From Longibaculum muris (GTDB lineage Bacteria; Bacillota_I; Bacilli_A; Erysipelotrichales; Coprobacillaceae), in NCBI RefSeq assembly GCF_004343035.1, contig NZ_SMCQ01000012.1:19205-83204 (forward strand): DNA of 64,000 nucleotides. The letters run 5' to 3'. The notes beneath the pieces were generated by a model that did no database searches, was not told where the DNA came from, and saw only the letters and a list, made by a program, of their open reading frames with translations. A program made the translations under genes and the position numbers. Of this stretch, positions 17,626-26,558 are shown piece by piece. Each line of letters begins with the position of its first letter. Positions within the stretch are counted from its first letter, which is position 1.

Positions 17626-18720
17626 ATGAGTAAAGTTGATATTATATCTGGTTTTTTAGGTGCTGGAAAAACAACACTAATTAAAAAATTAATTAAAGAA
17701 AGTTTAGGAAATGAAAAAGTTGTTTTAATTGAAAATGAATTTGGAGAAATTGGAATTGATGGTTCTTTTCTTAAAGATGCAGGTATTGAAATTACAGAAA
17801 TGAACTCTGGATGTATTTGTTGTTCATTAGTCGGTGATTTTAGTCAAGCTTTAGAAAAAGTTGTGAATGATTATCATCCTGATCGTATTATCATTGAACC
17901 ATCTGGAGTTGGAAAACTTTCTGATGTTATTAAGGCGGTACAAGATGTTCAAGATGAAGAATTACAATTAAATAGTTTTGTCACGGTTATTGATGCTAAG
18001 AAGTGTCGTATTTATACAACTAACTTTGGTGAATTCTTTAATAATCAAATTGAATATGCTTCTACAGTTATTTTAAGTCGTACTCAAGATGTTGATCAAA
18101 ATAAGATTCAACAAGCTATTGATATTATTAAAGGATTGAACACAAGTGCAAACATCATCACAACACCTTGGGATGAATTAACTGGTGAAACAATTATGAA
18201 CGCCATTGAAAATAAAGATTCTCTTAAAGATATTTTGTTAAAAGAAGCTGATATCTGTCCTGTTTGCGGTCATCATCATGAACATGACGAACATCATCAC
18301 CACGATGAACATTGTGAACACGAACACCACCATGACCATGAATGTAGTTGTGGACATGAACATCATGAACACCATCATCACGAACATGACCACGAATGTG
18401 AATGTGGACATGACCATCACGATCATCACCATCATCATGCTGATGAAGTCTTTACAAGTATGGGTAAAGAAACAATCAAGACTTATACCAAAGAACAATT
18501 AGAAGATATTTTAAAAACACTATCTTCTTCAAAAGAATTTGGAGATATCTTGCGTGCAAAAGGTATTTTACCTACACCTGATAAAACATGGCTGCATTTT
18601 GATTTAGTTCCTGGTGAATATGAAGTGCGTGTTGGTCCTGCTGACTATACTGGTCGTATTTGTGTGATTGGTAAAGATTTATTAGAAAATAAAATTTGTG
18701 AATTGTTTGGAGTTGAATAA
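17626..18720 (+). CDS. COG0523/CobW-family metal GTPase with His-rich linker
   Basis: 364 aa. G1 GFLGAGKTT (residues ~9-17), the metal-binding CxCC motif in GCICCSL (~62-68) and EPSGVGKL. Residues ~212-275 are a Zn/Ni-binding type linker with dozens of His and repeated CGH motifs, followed by a C-terminal CobW_C-like domain. COG0523 GTPases deliver zinc, cobalt or nickel to target proteins; the His-rich loop favours zinc or nickel storage. SD AGAAGG; TAATG overlap with the next gene. The specific metal is not evident. Confidence 0.9.
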   Translation: MSKVDIISGFLGAGKTTLIKKLIKESLGNEKVVLIENEFGEIGIDGSFLKDAGIEITEMNSGCICCSLVGDFSQALEKVVNDYHPDRIIIEPSGVGKLSDVIKAVQDVQDEELQLNSFVTVIDAKKCRIYTTNFGEFFNNQIEYASTVILSRTQDVDQNKIQQAIDIIKGLNTSANIITTPWDELTGETIMNAIENKDSLKDILLKEADICPVCGHHHEHDEHHHHDEHCEHEHHHDHECSCGHEHHEHHHHEHDHECECGHDHHDHHHHHADEVFTSMGKETIKTYTKEQLEDILKTLSSSKEFGDILRAKGILPTPDKTWLHFDLVPGEYEVRVGPADYTGRICVIGKDLLENKICELFGVE

Positions 18721-19661
18721 TGAAAACACGTATCTATTTATTTACTGGCTTTTTAGACAGTGGAAAAACATCATTTATCAATGATACAATCACAACCACA
18801 GATTTTTGTGAAGGTGAAAAGTCTTTATTGATTGTCAGTGAGCAAGGTGAAGTTGAATATAATCAAGAAGAAATCGAAGCATGTAACTGTGATCTTGTTT
18901 ATGTGAATAGTGAAGATGAATGGACATATGAATTCTTTGAAGAATTAAAAAACAAATACAATCCAACTCAAGTTTTAGTAGAACTCAATGGAATGTTTAA
19001 TGTCAATCGTTTCTTAGCATGTAGTAAACCTGAAGGATGGGAAGTTGTTCAAGTTTTAACAACCATTAATGCACAAACATTTGGATTATATATTCAAAAT
19101 ATGCGTTCATTACTTTATCAACATGTTGTTCATACGGATTTATTAATATTTAATCGTATTGATGAAACTGTTAAAAAATCATTTTTAAGAAATAATATCA
19201 AAGCGATTAATTCAACTTGTCAAATCATCTATGAAAAAGCTGATGGAACCGTCAATACTATGGATGATGATGAATTACCATTTGATATTTCTAGTGATGA
19301 ATTAAATATTTTAGATCATGATTTTGGACTTTTCTGTATGGATGCTTTAGATCATCCAGATAAATATGCAGGGAAAACGGTGACTTTAAAAGGAAAATTT
19401 ATTGGTCGTGATAAACAGTTAGTTGATGGTTTTGTGATTGGACGTTTGGCTATGGTTTGTTGTGAAGAAGATACCTCTTTAATTGGTATGGTTTGTGAAC
19501 ACCCAGCAGCAAAACAGTTAATTCCAAATGAATGGATTCAAGTGAAAGGAAAAATAGAACTTGATTATGATCCTGATATTGGTGGAGAAGTTTGTATATT
19601 AAAAGTGGAAGACTTAAAAGTCGTTCCACCTTTAGAAAATGAATATGTGACATTTGATTAG
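18720..19661 (+). CDS. CobW-like GTPase fused to a YcgQ/DUF1980-like domain
   Basis: 313 aa. The N-terminal half is a divergent COG0523 GTPase: P-loop GFLDSGKTS, but the CxCC metal motif of its neighbour is missing. Residues ~210-310 match the C-terminal domain of TIGR03943/DUF1980 proteins such as B. subtilis YcgQ: 'GKTVTLKGK', 'GRLAMVCCEED', 'GMVCE', 'NEWIQVKGK', ending 'PPLENEYV'. YcgQ genes normally sit with a CobW GTPase and the permease YcgR; here that domain is fused to the GTPase and no permease is adjacent. The overlap with the upstream gene points to a shared metal pathway. Confidence 0.75.
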   Translation: MKTRIYLFTGFLDSGKTSFINDTITTTDFCEGEKSLLIVSEQGEVEYNQEEIEACNCDLVYVNSEDEWTYEFFEELKNKYNPTQVLVELNGMFNVNRFLACSKPEGWEVVQVLTTINAQTFGLYIQNMRSLLYQHVVHTDLLIFNRIDETVKKSFLRNNIKAINSTCQIIYEKADGTVNTMDDDELPFDISSDELNILDHDFGLFCMDALDHPDKYAGKTVTLKGKFIGRDKQLVDGFVIGRLAMVCCEEDTSLIGMVCEHPAAKQLIPNEWIQVKGKIELDYDPDIGGEVCILKVEDLKVVPPLENEYVTFD

Positions 19662-19682
19662 AGGACACTGTCCTCTTTTTTT
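19661..19682 (+). terminator. Terminator of the CobW operon
   Basis: GAGGAC-ACT-GTCCTC followed by seven T, right after the stop codon. Confidence 0.85.
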
Positions 19683-20847
19683 ATTGTTCATACCTTTTTC
19701 TTATCACATATTGATAAATGATATAAATAAAGCATAATATAACAAATAAACAAAGATATGCCACCTTTAATCCAAACATATCTCCAATCAATCCCATCAA
19801 TGGAAAATAAACAATCATAACAATACTAAATCCCATTGACATAAGAGAAAGAAGGGTTGCTCGCATCTGGCTTTCTACTTTCTCATTTAAGAAAGTTGTT
19901 ATAGCAATATATAAGATTGTCTCAAAAAAAGCCATAACACATATTGATAAGATAGAAAGTGGATAAAATGGTAAACCTATAGATGAAATCACAATTCCAA
20001 TTGGTAATACCAACAATAATCTCTTTTGTGAATATCTTTTCATAATTTTATAAGTGATTACTCCCGCTATAATACCTGTTATATTTTCTAATGAAAGAAA
20101 TATAGATATTGCTGAAATACTGACACCTAATTCTTTCCAATAATTTGTTAAATAGTAATAAGCTGTTGTTAGTGATGCTGAAAATAAGGCGGTACTTAAT
20201 ATCAAATAAAAGATTTGATGATCTTGTTTGATTAATTCACAACTCATAACAACTTGTTGTTTCATATCATGAAGGATATTGGTTTTGATATATCCTTTAT
20301 TTTTAATTTCTTTCATCTGTAATAAAGCAAATATTGATAATATGATGATTAGGATAGATAATCCATAAGTCAATTGATAACTCAATCCTGCAATAATACC
20401 ACCAATAGTCGTCGATAACAACATCGCAACTTGAATAACCACTTCCCTTTTTCCTTGAATTTTAGCAAATTCATCTTGTTCATTATATTCAAGCAACAAA
20501 TCATAAACATAAGCACTATCAGTTCCAGATTCTAAGTTATATGACAAAGCTTGTAAAATAAACGATAAATAAATCATCCATTCTTGTCTTGCAAAAATAA
20601 GTAAGATAATTGAAACAATCTCAACCATTCTTCCTAATAATCGACTTAAACGTCTCCCATATAAATCACTAATAATTCCTGTTGGCATTTCTCCAAGCAT
20701 CGAAGTGATATGAAAGACACTTTCACAAATTCCAACATCAACCAACGAAAAACCTTTGATTACAAGAAATGTTGGCCAAAGTAAAGATGTTAATTTAAAG
20801 TTCAATAAAAACTCAAATATATAATTCAAATACAAATTCTTTTTCAT
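19681..20847 (-). CDS. MFS transporter, probable drug efflux
   Basis: 388 aa, about 12 predicted membrane helices; the conserved loop 2-3 motif is GEMPTGIISDLYGRR (residues ~52-66), the signature A region of the major facilitator superfamily. ATG 20847 has AAAAGGGG 9-10 nt upstream; the longer frame starting at 20898 runs through the terminator hairpin and is not the real start. The substrate is unknown, but the leader peptide and attenuator in front argue for an inducible antibiotic-efflux role. Confidence 0.8.
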   Translation of the reverse strand: MKKNLYLNYIFEFLLNFKLTSLLWPTFLVIKGFSLVDVGICESVFHITSMLGEMPTGIISDLYGRRLSRLLGRMVEIVSIILLIFARQEWMIYLSFILQALSYNLESGTDSAYVYDLLLEYNEQDEFAKIQGKREVVIQVAMLLSTTIGGIIAGLSYQLTYGLSILIIILSIFALLQMKEIKNKGYIKTNILHDMKQQVVMSCELIKQDHQIFYLILSTALFSASLTTAYYYLTNYWKELGVSISAISIFLSLENITGIIAGVITYKIMKRYSQKRLLLVLPIGIVISSIGLPFYPLSILSICVMAFFETILYIAITTFLNEKVESQMRATLLSLMSMGFSIVMIVYFPLMGLIGDMFGLKVAYLCLFVILCFIYIIYQYVIRKRYEQ

Positions 20848-20883
20848 TATTATTAATCCCCTTTTCTTTTGTTTTTGGGGAAC

Positions 20884-20912
20884 AAAAAAAGATTCCATAC
20901 AAATGGAACCTT
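20884..20912 (-). terminator. Attenuator terminator in the MFS leader
   Basis: On the minus strand AAGGTTCCAT-TTGT-ATGGAATCTT followed by seven T, about 35 nt before the MFS ATG. The upstream segment GGGGAACC (20931-20938), which begins on the leader stop codon, can pair with GGTTCC (20905-20910) or with GTTCCCC (20877-20883), giving alternative folds that exclude the terminator. Confidence 0.75.
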
Positions 20913-20937
20913 CTATTTCATCATAAACATGGTTCCC

Positions 20938-21045
20938 CTATTTTGGGCGCACTCGTCCCTTGTTTAGAAAACCATCAAAAAATGTTATAGTGTGACACCA
21001 TGCATCATGATATAAAATTGTATTTCTTTGTTGATTGATAAACAT
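20938..21045 (-). CDS. 35-aa leader peptide upstream of the MFS transporter
   Basis: Short frame beginning ATG 21045 with an excellent SD (GGGAGGTG, 7 nt spacing). It starts MFINQQRN and ends NKGRVRPK-stop. The stop codon merges directly into the GGGGAACC arm that controls the downstream terminator. RVR near the end is a +x+ motif of the type known to stall ribosomes with bound macrolides or ketolides; whether it does so here is inference. No homologue recognised. Confidence 0.7.
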   Translation of the reverse strand: MFINQQRNTILYHDAWCHTITFFDGFLNKGRVRPK

Positions 21046-21099
21046 GTGTCCCACCTCCCTATGTTTATAATACTACCATTGATAAAGTCTTGTGTAAAG

Positions 21100-21723
21100 T
21101 TATTTATCATTTTTAAATATATATTTTCTTATCAAGACAAAGATAATAAAACTCAAAAGCAATGAAAGAAAAGTTGGTAAATAAAACAACAAAATACTGC
21201 TCATACTTCCATCAATCAATTGATGAAGTTTGTTATAAATCAATTGATAAGTCATTGTATATTCACTCATATAAAAAATTGGTATAAAACATAATAACCA
21301 TATATTTATACTAAAGAATTTTCTTTGATACTTTTGTTGATGTGTAGGTAAAGCAAATATTTCAAAGACAATTATACCTATAATTTGAATCAACATCCCT
21401 ACTAATAAACAAATCGAATTTTGATAATGTTTCCACAACATATATGCACTTAACAATCCTATAAAAACAATGCATGTAGAAATAACAATCATTAAATCTA
21501 TACGATTTTCCTTTGTATCATTTTCAATAGAATCTTTTAATAAATAATCTGTACTCACATGATAAATTTCACTTAACGCTAATATATTTGAAATATCAGG
21601 AACACTTTCATTTAACTCCCATTTAGAAACTGATTGTCTTGAAACATTGAGTTGATCAGCTAATTCTTGTTGAGACAATCCACTTTGTTTTCTTAACTTT
21701 AATAATTTTTCACTTAAATTCAT
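21100..21723 (-). CDS. XRE-family regulator with membrane domain
   Basis: 207 aa. N-terminal Cro/C1-type HTH (residues 3-58: SGLSQQELADQLNVSRQS, VSKWE). After a short linker come about four hydrophobic helices (residues ~80-200), so the protein is probably membrane-bound. This architecture is common in Firmicutes as a regulator of adjacent transport or cell-envelope genes. ATG 21723 follows GGAGGTAGGG. An extended -10 TGGTATAAT on the minus strand (-10 at 21743-21748) is its likely promoter. Confidence 0.8.
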   Translation of the reverse strand: MNLSEKLLKLRKQSGLSQQELADQLNVSRQSVSKWELNESVPDISNILALSEIYHVSTDYLLKDSIENDTKENRIDLMIVISTCIVFIGLLSAYMLWKHYQNSICLLVGMLIQIIGIIVFEIFALPTHQQKYQRKFFSINIWLLCFIPIFYMSEYTMTYQLIYNKLHQLIDGSMSSILLFYLPTFLSLLLSFIIFVLIRKYIFKNDK

Positions 21724-21759
21724 AACCCTACCTCCTTGCATCATTATACCAAAACCCAT

Positions 21760-21858
21760 GATGGCTTGCTACATAGTCAACTTGGCAATGGCGCCCGTAA
21801 GAGTTGCAACTATAAAAAGAAGTCTATCAAACAATATTTTATTTTCTTTTTGCAAATT
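21760..21858. other. Unassigned block upstream of the XRE gene
   Basis: About 100 bp between the XRE promoter and the antitoxin RNA promoter. It contains an unusually GC-rich patch (21781-21809) with partial dyad CAACT...AGTTG and a GGCGCC core, then a purine-rich tail. No convincing gene on either strand; possibly a structured RNA end or a remnant. Confidence 0.3.
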
Positions 21859-21859
21859 A

Positions 21860-21888
21860 TTGACATTTATTATAAAACTATTTATAAT
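21860..21888 (+). promoter_or_regulatory. Promoter of the candidate antitoxin RNA
   Basis: Perfect consensus TTGACA (21860-21865), 17-bp spacer, TATAAT (21883-21888); no gene-length frame with an SD follows, pointing to a non-coding transcript. Confidence 0.8.
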
Positions 21889-21894
21889 GAGGAT

Positions 21895-21978
21895 GTAAAA
21901 GGTATTACCGATAGACGGTGTCCTAAGATTTAGGTGTTTAAAATAACCGCAATCCTTGGCTAGGGGCGGTTATTTTTT
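21895..21978 (+). ncRNA. Candidate type I antitoxin RNA
   Basis: About 84 nt from a consensus promoter to a strong terminator (AAATAACCGC ... GCGGTTATTT plus T-run, 21939-21978). It is convergent with, and overlaps the 3' end of, the toxin mRNA. It contains a small hairpin CCTAA-GAT-TTAGG. Its 5' region (GGTATTACC, CGGTGTCCT) is the same sequence, in the same sense, as the 5' leader of the toxin mRNA. The RNA itself is predicted, not observed. Confidence 0.6.
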
Positions 21979-22062
21979 TGACTTCTTGATAATCTCAAGA
22001 AATAATACAATGATAATATTAAGAATCATTAACATAATCGTTAAGGTTTCAAAATCACTCAT
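21970..22062 (-). CDS. Small hydrophobic peptide, type I toxin (holin-like) candidate
   Basis: 30 residues: begins MSDFETLTIM, one transmembrane helix (residues ~7-25), ends in the basic tail KKSKK. This matches the layout of small 'putative holin-like toxin' peptides of Firmicutes (short acidic/polar start with FETL, helix, Lys tail). GGGAGGTG lies 7-8 nt before ATG 22062. The long structured leader (~113 nt) and the convergent RNA with shared terminator are typical of type I toxin-antitoxin loci. Confidence 0.7.
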   Translation of the reverse strand: MSDFETLTIMLMILNIIIVLFLEIIKKSKK

Positions 22063-22180
22063 TATATCACCTCCCGTTTTTATATTTCTTCTTAAGAAGA
22101 TATCTATTGAAACGAGATGTCTCAGTCCCTCGATCATACTGACTCAGGACACCGCCTACCGTTATGGTAATACCATAGTT

Positions 22181-22208
22181 ATTATATCATAAAATTAGCT
22201 TTAAGCAA
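22181..22208 (-). promoter_or_regulatory. Promoter of the toxin mRNA
   Basis: Minus strand TTGCTT (22203-22208), 16-bp spacer, TATAAT (22181-22186). The expected start lies near 22175, just before the stem TATGGTA-T-TACCATA. Confidence 0.65.
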
Positions 22209-22221
22209 ATATTTTATTTGA

Positions 22222-23418
<1,197 letters not shown>

Positions 23419-23419
23419 T

Positions 23420-24445
23420 ATGAAATTAAGTGAATTTGATTATCATTTACCTGAAGAATTAATTGCGCAAACTCCCTTACAAAAGAGAGATACTTCTCGT
23501 TTAATGGTACTAGATAGAAAGAATCAAACAATTGAAGATAAACATTTCTATGATATCTTAGATTATTTACATGAAGGAGATATCTTGGTTAGAAATAACA
23601 CCAAGGTTATTCCTGCCAGACTTTATGGAACAAAAGAAGAAACAAATGGTCATGTTGAAGTCTTATTGTTAAAAGACTTAGGGAATGATGTATGGGAATG
23701 TTTAGTTGGTAATGCAAGGATAGTGAAAATGGATACTATCATTACTTTTGGAGATGGTTCTTTAAAAGCAAAATGTGTTCATATTGGTGAAGAAGGAATT
23801 CGTCATTTTCAAATGATTTATGATGGCATTTTCTATGAAATCTTAGATAAGCTTGGAACAATGCCTTTACCACCTTATATCAAAGAAAAACTAGAAGATC
23901 AAAATCGTTATCAAACAGTCTATGCCAAGATTGAAGGAAGTGCCGCTGCACCAACAGCTGGATTACACTTTACTGATGAAATCTTAGAAAAAGTCAAAGC
24001 AAAAGGGGTTAAAATATTAGATGTCACTTTACATGTTGGACTTGGTACTTTTAGACCGGTTAAAGTTGATGATGTTTTAGAACATCATATGCATAGTGAG
24101 TTTTATATGATTGATGAAGATGTTGCAAAACAATTAAATGAAGCCAAAGCGAATGGACAACGTATTATTAGTGTTGGAACAACTTCAACAAGAACACTTG
24201 AAGCAAACTTCAAAAAATATGGAGAATTTAAAGCAACTCAAGAAAGCACTGATATCTTTATTTATCCAGGATATCAATTTGAAGCTATTGATGCTTTAAT
24301 TACAAATTTCCATTTACCTAAATCAACACTTGTCATGTTAGTTAGTGCTTTTGCAAGTAAAGACTTTATTATGAAGGCTTATCATCATGCTGTGGAAGAA
24401 AAATATCGTTTCTTCTCATTTGGTGATGCGATGTTTATTCAATAA
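23420..24445 (+). CDS. queA: SAM:tRNA ribosyltransferase-isomerase
   Basis: 341 aa. Transfers and rearranges the ribose of SAM onto preQ1-tRNA to give epoxyqueuosine. Starts [17 protein letters not shown] and contains the family segments [10 protein letters not shown] and [10 protein letters not shown]. Start 23420 lies one base after the tgt stop codon, and the longer in-frame start inside tgt is unnecessary. It overlaps queH by one base. Confidence 0.96.
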   Translation: MKLSEFDYHLPEELIAQTPLQKRDTSRLMVLDRKNQTIEDKHFYDILDYLHEGDILVRNNTKVIPARLYGTKEETNGHVEVLLLKDLGNDVWECLVGNARIVKMDTIITFGDGSLKAKCVHIGEEGIRHFQMIYDGIFYEILDKLGTMPLPPYIKEKLEDQNRYQTVYAKIEGSAAAPTAGLHFTDEILEKVKAKGVKILDVTLHVGLGTFRPVKVDDVLEHHMHSEFYMIDEDVAKQLNEAKANGQRIISVGTTSTRTLEANFKKYGEFKATQESTDIFIYPGYQFEAIDALITNFHLPKSTLVMLVSAFASKDFIMKAYHHAVEEKYRFFSFGDAMFIQ

Positions 24446-25074
24446 TGAAAATCAATTATGATTTAAAGCTTCAAGAAGAATTAAAAAAGATTGGTGATAC
24501 AAAACCATCTTTATTACTTCATGTTTGTTGTGGACCTTGTTCAAGTAATGTCATTAAAGAATTGTGTGAACATTTTCAAATTACCATTTATTATTCTAAT
24601 TCTAATATCTATCCTAGTGATGAATATCAAAGAAGATTTCAAGAATTGCTTCATTTTATTGAAAGATTTAATCAGGATTTTCATCAAGATATTCAAGTCA
24701 TAGAAGATCCTTATAACTTTAGTGAATGGTTAAGTCATATGTATCCACTCAAAGAACTTCCTGAAGGAAGTATAAGATGTCGTTTATGTTATAGTTTAAG
24801 AATGCGTAGAACATTTGATTATGCAAAAATCCATCATTATGATTATTGGACAACTGTATTAAGTGTTTCACCACATAAGAATAGTCAATGGATTAATGAA
24901 ATTGGAGATGCTTGGCAAAGTGATTCACCAAAATTTCTATATGCTGATTTTAAGAAAAACAATGGTTATTTAAAATCAACTCAAATGACCAAAGAATATG
25001 AAATGTATCGACAAAATTATTGTGGTTGTATGTTTAGTTATGAAGAAATGTTAAAGCGAGAAAGTCAAAAATAA
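24445..25074 (+). CDS. queH: Epoxyqueuosine reductase QueH
   Basis: 209 aa, DUF208 family. The adjacent-Cys signature HVCCGPCSS near residue 28 and the later CRLCYSLR and CGCMFS motifs are the cluster and metal ligands. Reduces epoxyqueuosine-tRNA to queuosine-tRNA, replacing the B12-dependent QueG. Completes the tgt-queA-queH operon, which has no de novo preQ0 genes here, so queuine or preQ1 is probably salvaged. Confidence 0.93.
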   Translation: MKINYDLKLQEELKKIGDTKPSLLLHVCCGPCSSNVIKELCEHFQITIYYSNSNIYPSDEYQRRFQELLHFIERFNQDFHQDIQVIEDPYNFSEWLSHMYPLKELPEGSIRCRLCYSLRMRRTFDYAKIHHYDYWTTVLSVSPHKNSQWINEIGDAWQSDSPKFLYADFKKNNGYLKSTQMTKEYEMYRQNYCGCMFSYEEMLKRESQK

Positions 25075-25088
25075 CTTTCTCGCTTTTT
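25055..25088 (+). terminator. Terminator of the queuosine operon
   Basis: Stem GCGAGAAAGT / ACTTTCTCGC with the queH stop in the loop, followed by seven T. Confidence 0.85.
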
Positions 25089-26462
25089 TTATTTTCCTAA
25101 TTCTTTACTTTTATCTGTATAAGATGTATGTAACATTTCTTCTGCCAAATCACTCATTGGTTCTTGGTAGAACTCTGCATATAATTGTTTGATTTCTGGA
25201 TTTTCATGACTCTTTCTTAATGTCATAGATTGGTCTCTATTATATAATCCAGCGATACGTTTTGCACGTAAAATGTCTCCTTGATATTTTGTATCTTTTG
25301 GTTGACCACCGCCACCAATACATCCACCTGGACAAGTCATCACTTCAATAAAGTGATATTGTTTATCACCGTTTTTCATTTTTTCAATAAATTCACTTGC
25401 ATTCTTTGTTCCAAAGATAACCGCAATATTCACAGTCATTCCATTAATTTCTACACTTGCTTCTTTGACATCATCTAGTCCTCTAACTGGAGTATAATTC
25501 AACAAATCAGCCGGAGCATTTTGACCAGTCATAATTTCATAAGCAGTACGTAAAGCTGCTTCCATAACACCACCAGAATTACCAAAAATAACACCAGCAC
25601 CACTGGCTTCGCCCATCAAAGGATCAAATGAAGAATCTTCTAATGAGGCAAAATCAATATTTTCTTCTTTTGCCCATTTTGCCAGTTCTCTTGTTGTGAT
25701 GACATAATCCATATCACGCATACCTTCAATACCTAAGTATTTTCCTGCATCGCACATTTCTTCACGTCTGATTTCATATTTTTTAGCTGTACATGGTGTC
25801 ACTGCAACATTTACAATCTTTGTTGGATCTAAGTTCATCTTTTTAGCAAAGTATGTTTTGACCGTTGGTCCTTGCATACCAATTGGACTCTTTGCAGTTG
25901 AAAGATTATCACGCATATCAGGATGATAGATTTCTAAATATTTCACCCAGGCTGGACAACAACTTGTAAACTGTGGTAATGGTTTTGTTTGTTTTGTTAA
26001 TCTTCTAATCAATTCTGTTCCTTCTTCAAGAATTGTTAAATCAGCTGAGAAGTTAGTATCCAAAACATACTTTGCACCTAATTTTCTAAGAAGTGCCACC
26101 ATTTTTCCTTCAACAAATGAGCCATCTGCCATCCCAAACTCCTCACCTAAAGCAATTCTTACTGATGGTGAAGTATTGAAAATAATAATTTTATCAGGAT
26201 TTTTCATTTCTTCTTGAATCAATTGATATTCATATGTTTCATGAATACTTGAAACAGGACAAACATTAGCACATTGTCCACAGTTAATACAAACAGCTTT
26301 ATCTCCTGTTTCTTCTAAAGTATATGTTCCATGAACACCAATATAATCTTGACAAATATTTTTACATTGACCACACTTAATACATTTTTCTTCATCTCTT
26401 TGAATTGATGGATTATCACATTCAATTGGTACACGTATATCCATTCCTAAATGCTTACTCAT
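25089..26462 (-). CDS. Monomeric [FeFe]-hydrogenase
   Basis: 457 aa. Two N-terminal [4Fe-4S] ferredoxin motifs (CIKCGQCKNIC and CINCGQCANVCP). H-cluster motifs follow: L1 TSCCPAW, L2 TPCTAKKYE, L3 EVMTCPGGCIGGGGQP, so all four cluster Cys and the proton-transfer Cys are present. L2 has Thr where standard group A enzymes have Met (MPC). No NuoE/NuoF-like partners adjoin, so it is a single-subunit, probably ferredoxin-linked enzyme. The HydEFG maturases are not in the window. Confidence 0.92.
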   Translation of the reverse strand: MSKHLGMDIRVPIECDNPSIQRDEEKCIKCGQCKNICQDYIGVHGTYTLEETGDKAVCINCGQCANVCPVSSIHETYEYQLIQEEMKNPDKIIIFNTSPSVRIALGEEFGMADGSFVEGKMVALLRKLGAKYVLDTNFSADLTILEEGTELIRRLTKQTKPLPQFTSCCPAWVKYLEIYHPDMRDNLSTAKSPIGMQGPTVKTYFAKKMNLDPTKIVNVAVTPCTAKKYEIRREEMCDAGKYLGIEGMRDMDYVITTRELAKWAKEENIDFASLEDSSFDPLMGEASGAGVIFGNSGGVMEAALRTAYEIMTGQNAPADLLNYTPVRGLDDVKEASVEINGMTVNIAVIFGTKNASEFIEKMKNGDKQYHFIEVMTCPGGCIGGGGQPKDTKYQGDILRAKRIAGLYNRDQSMTLRKSHENPEIKQLYAEFYQEPMSDLAEEMLHTSYTDKSKELGK

Positions 26463-26532
26463 AATTATTCTCCTTTTTATTAGTAATCGTTACTATTATT
26501 ATAGCATTATGTAAAATATTGTCAAATTAAAA

Positions 26533-26558
26533 AGAGAAACACCAATAAATGCTTCTCT
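26533..26558 (-). terminator. Terminator of alaR-alaT
   Basis: Short stem AGAGAA / TTCTCT followed on the minus strand by TTTTTAATT; overlaps the aminotransferase stop. Confidence 0.55.

Noticed and set aside
18238..18502. Open frames on the minus strand and in another + frame across the His-rich CobW linker (Met/Val-rich or Asn/Thr/Met-rich)
   Set aside because: By-products of repeated cat/cac codons in the real gene; no SD and low-complexity translations.
21736..22192. Two + strand frames of 65-78 codons across the toxin locus
   Set aside because: No SD, low-quality composition, and they run through promoters and terminators of the toxin/antitoxin pair.
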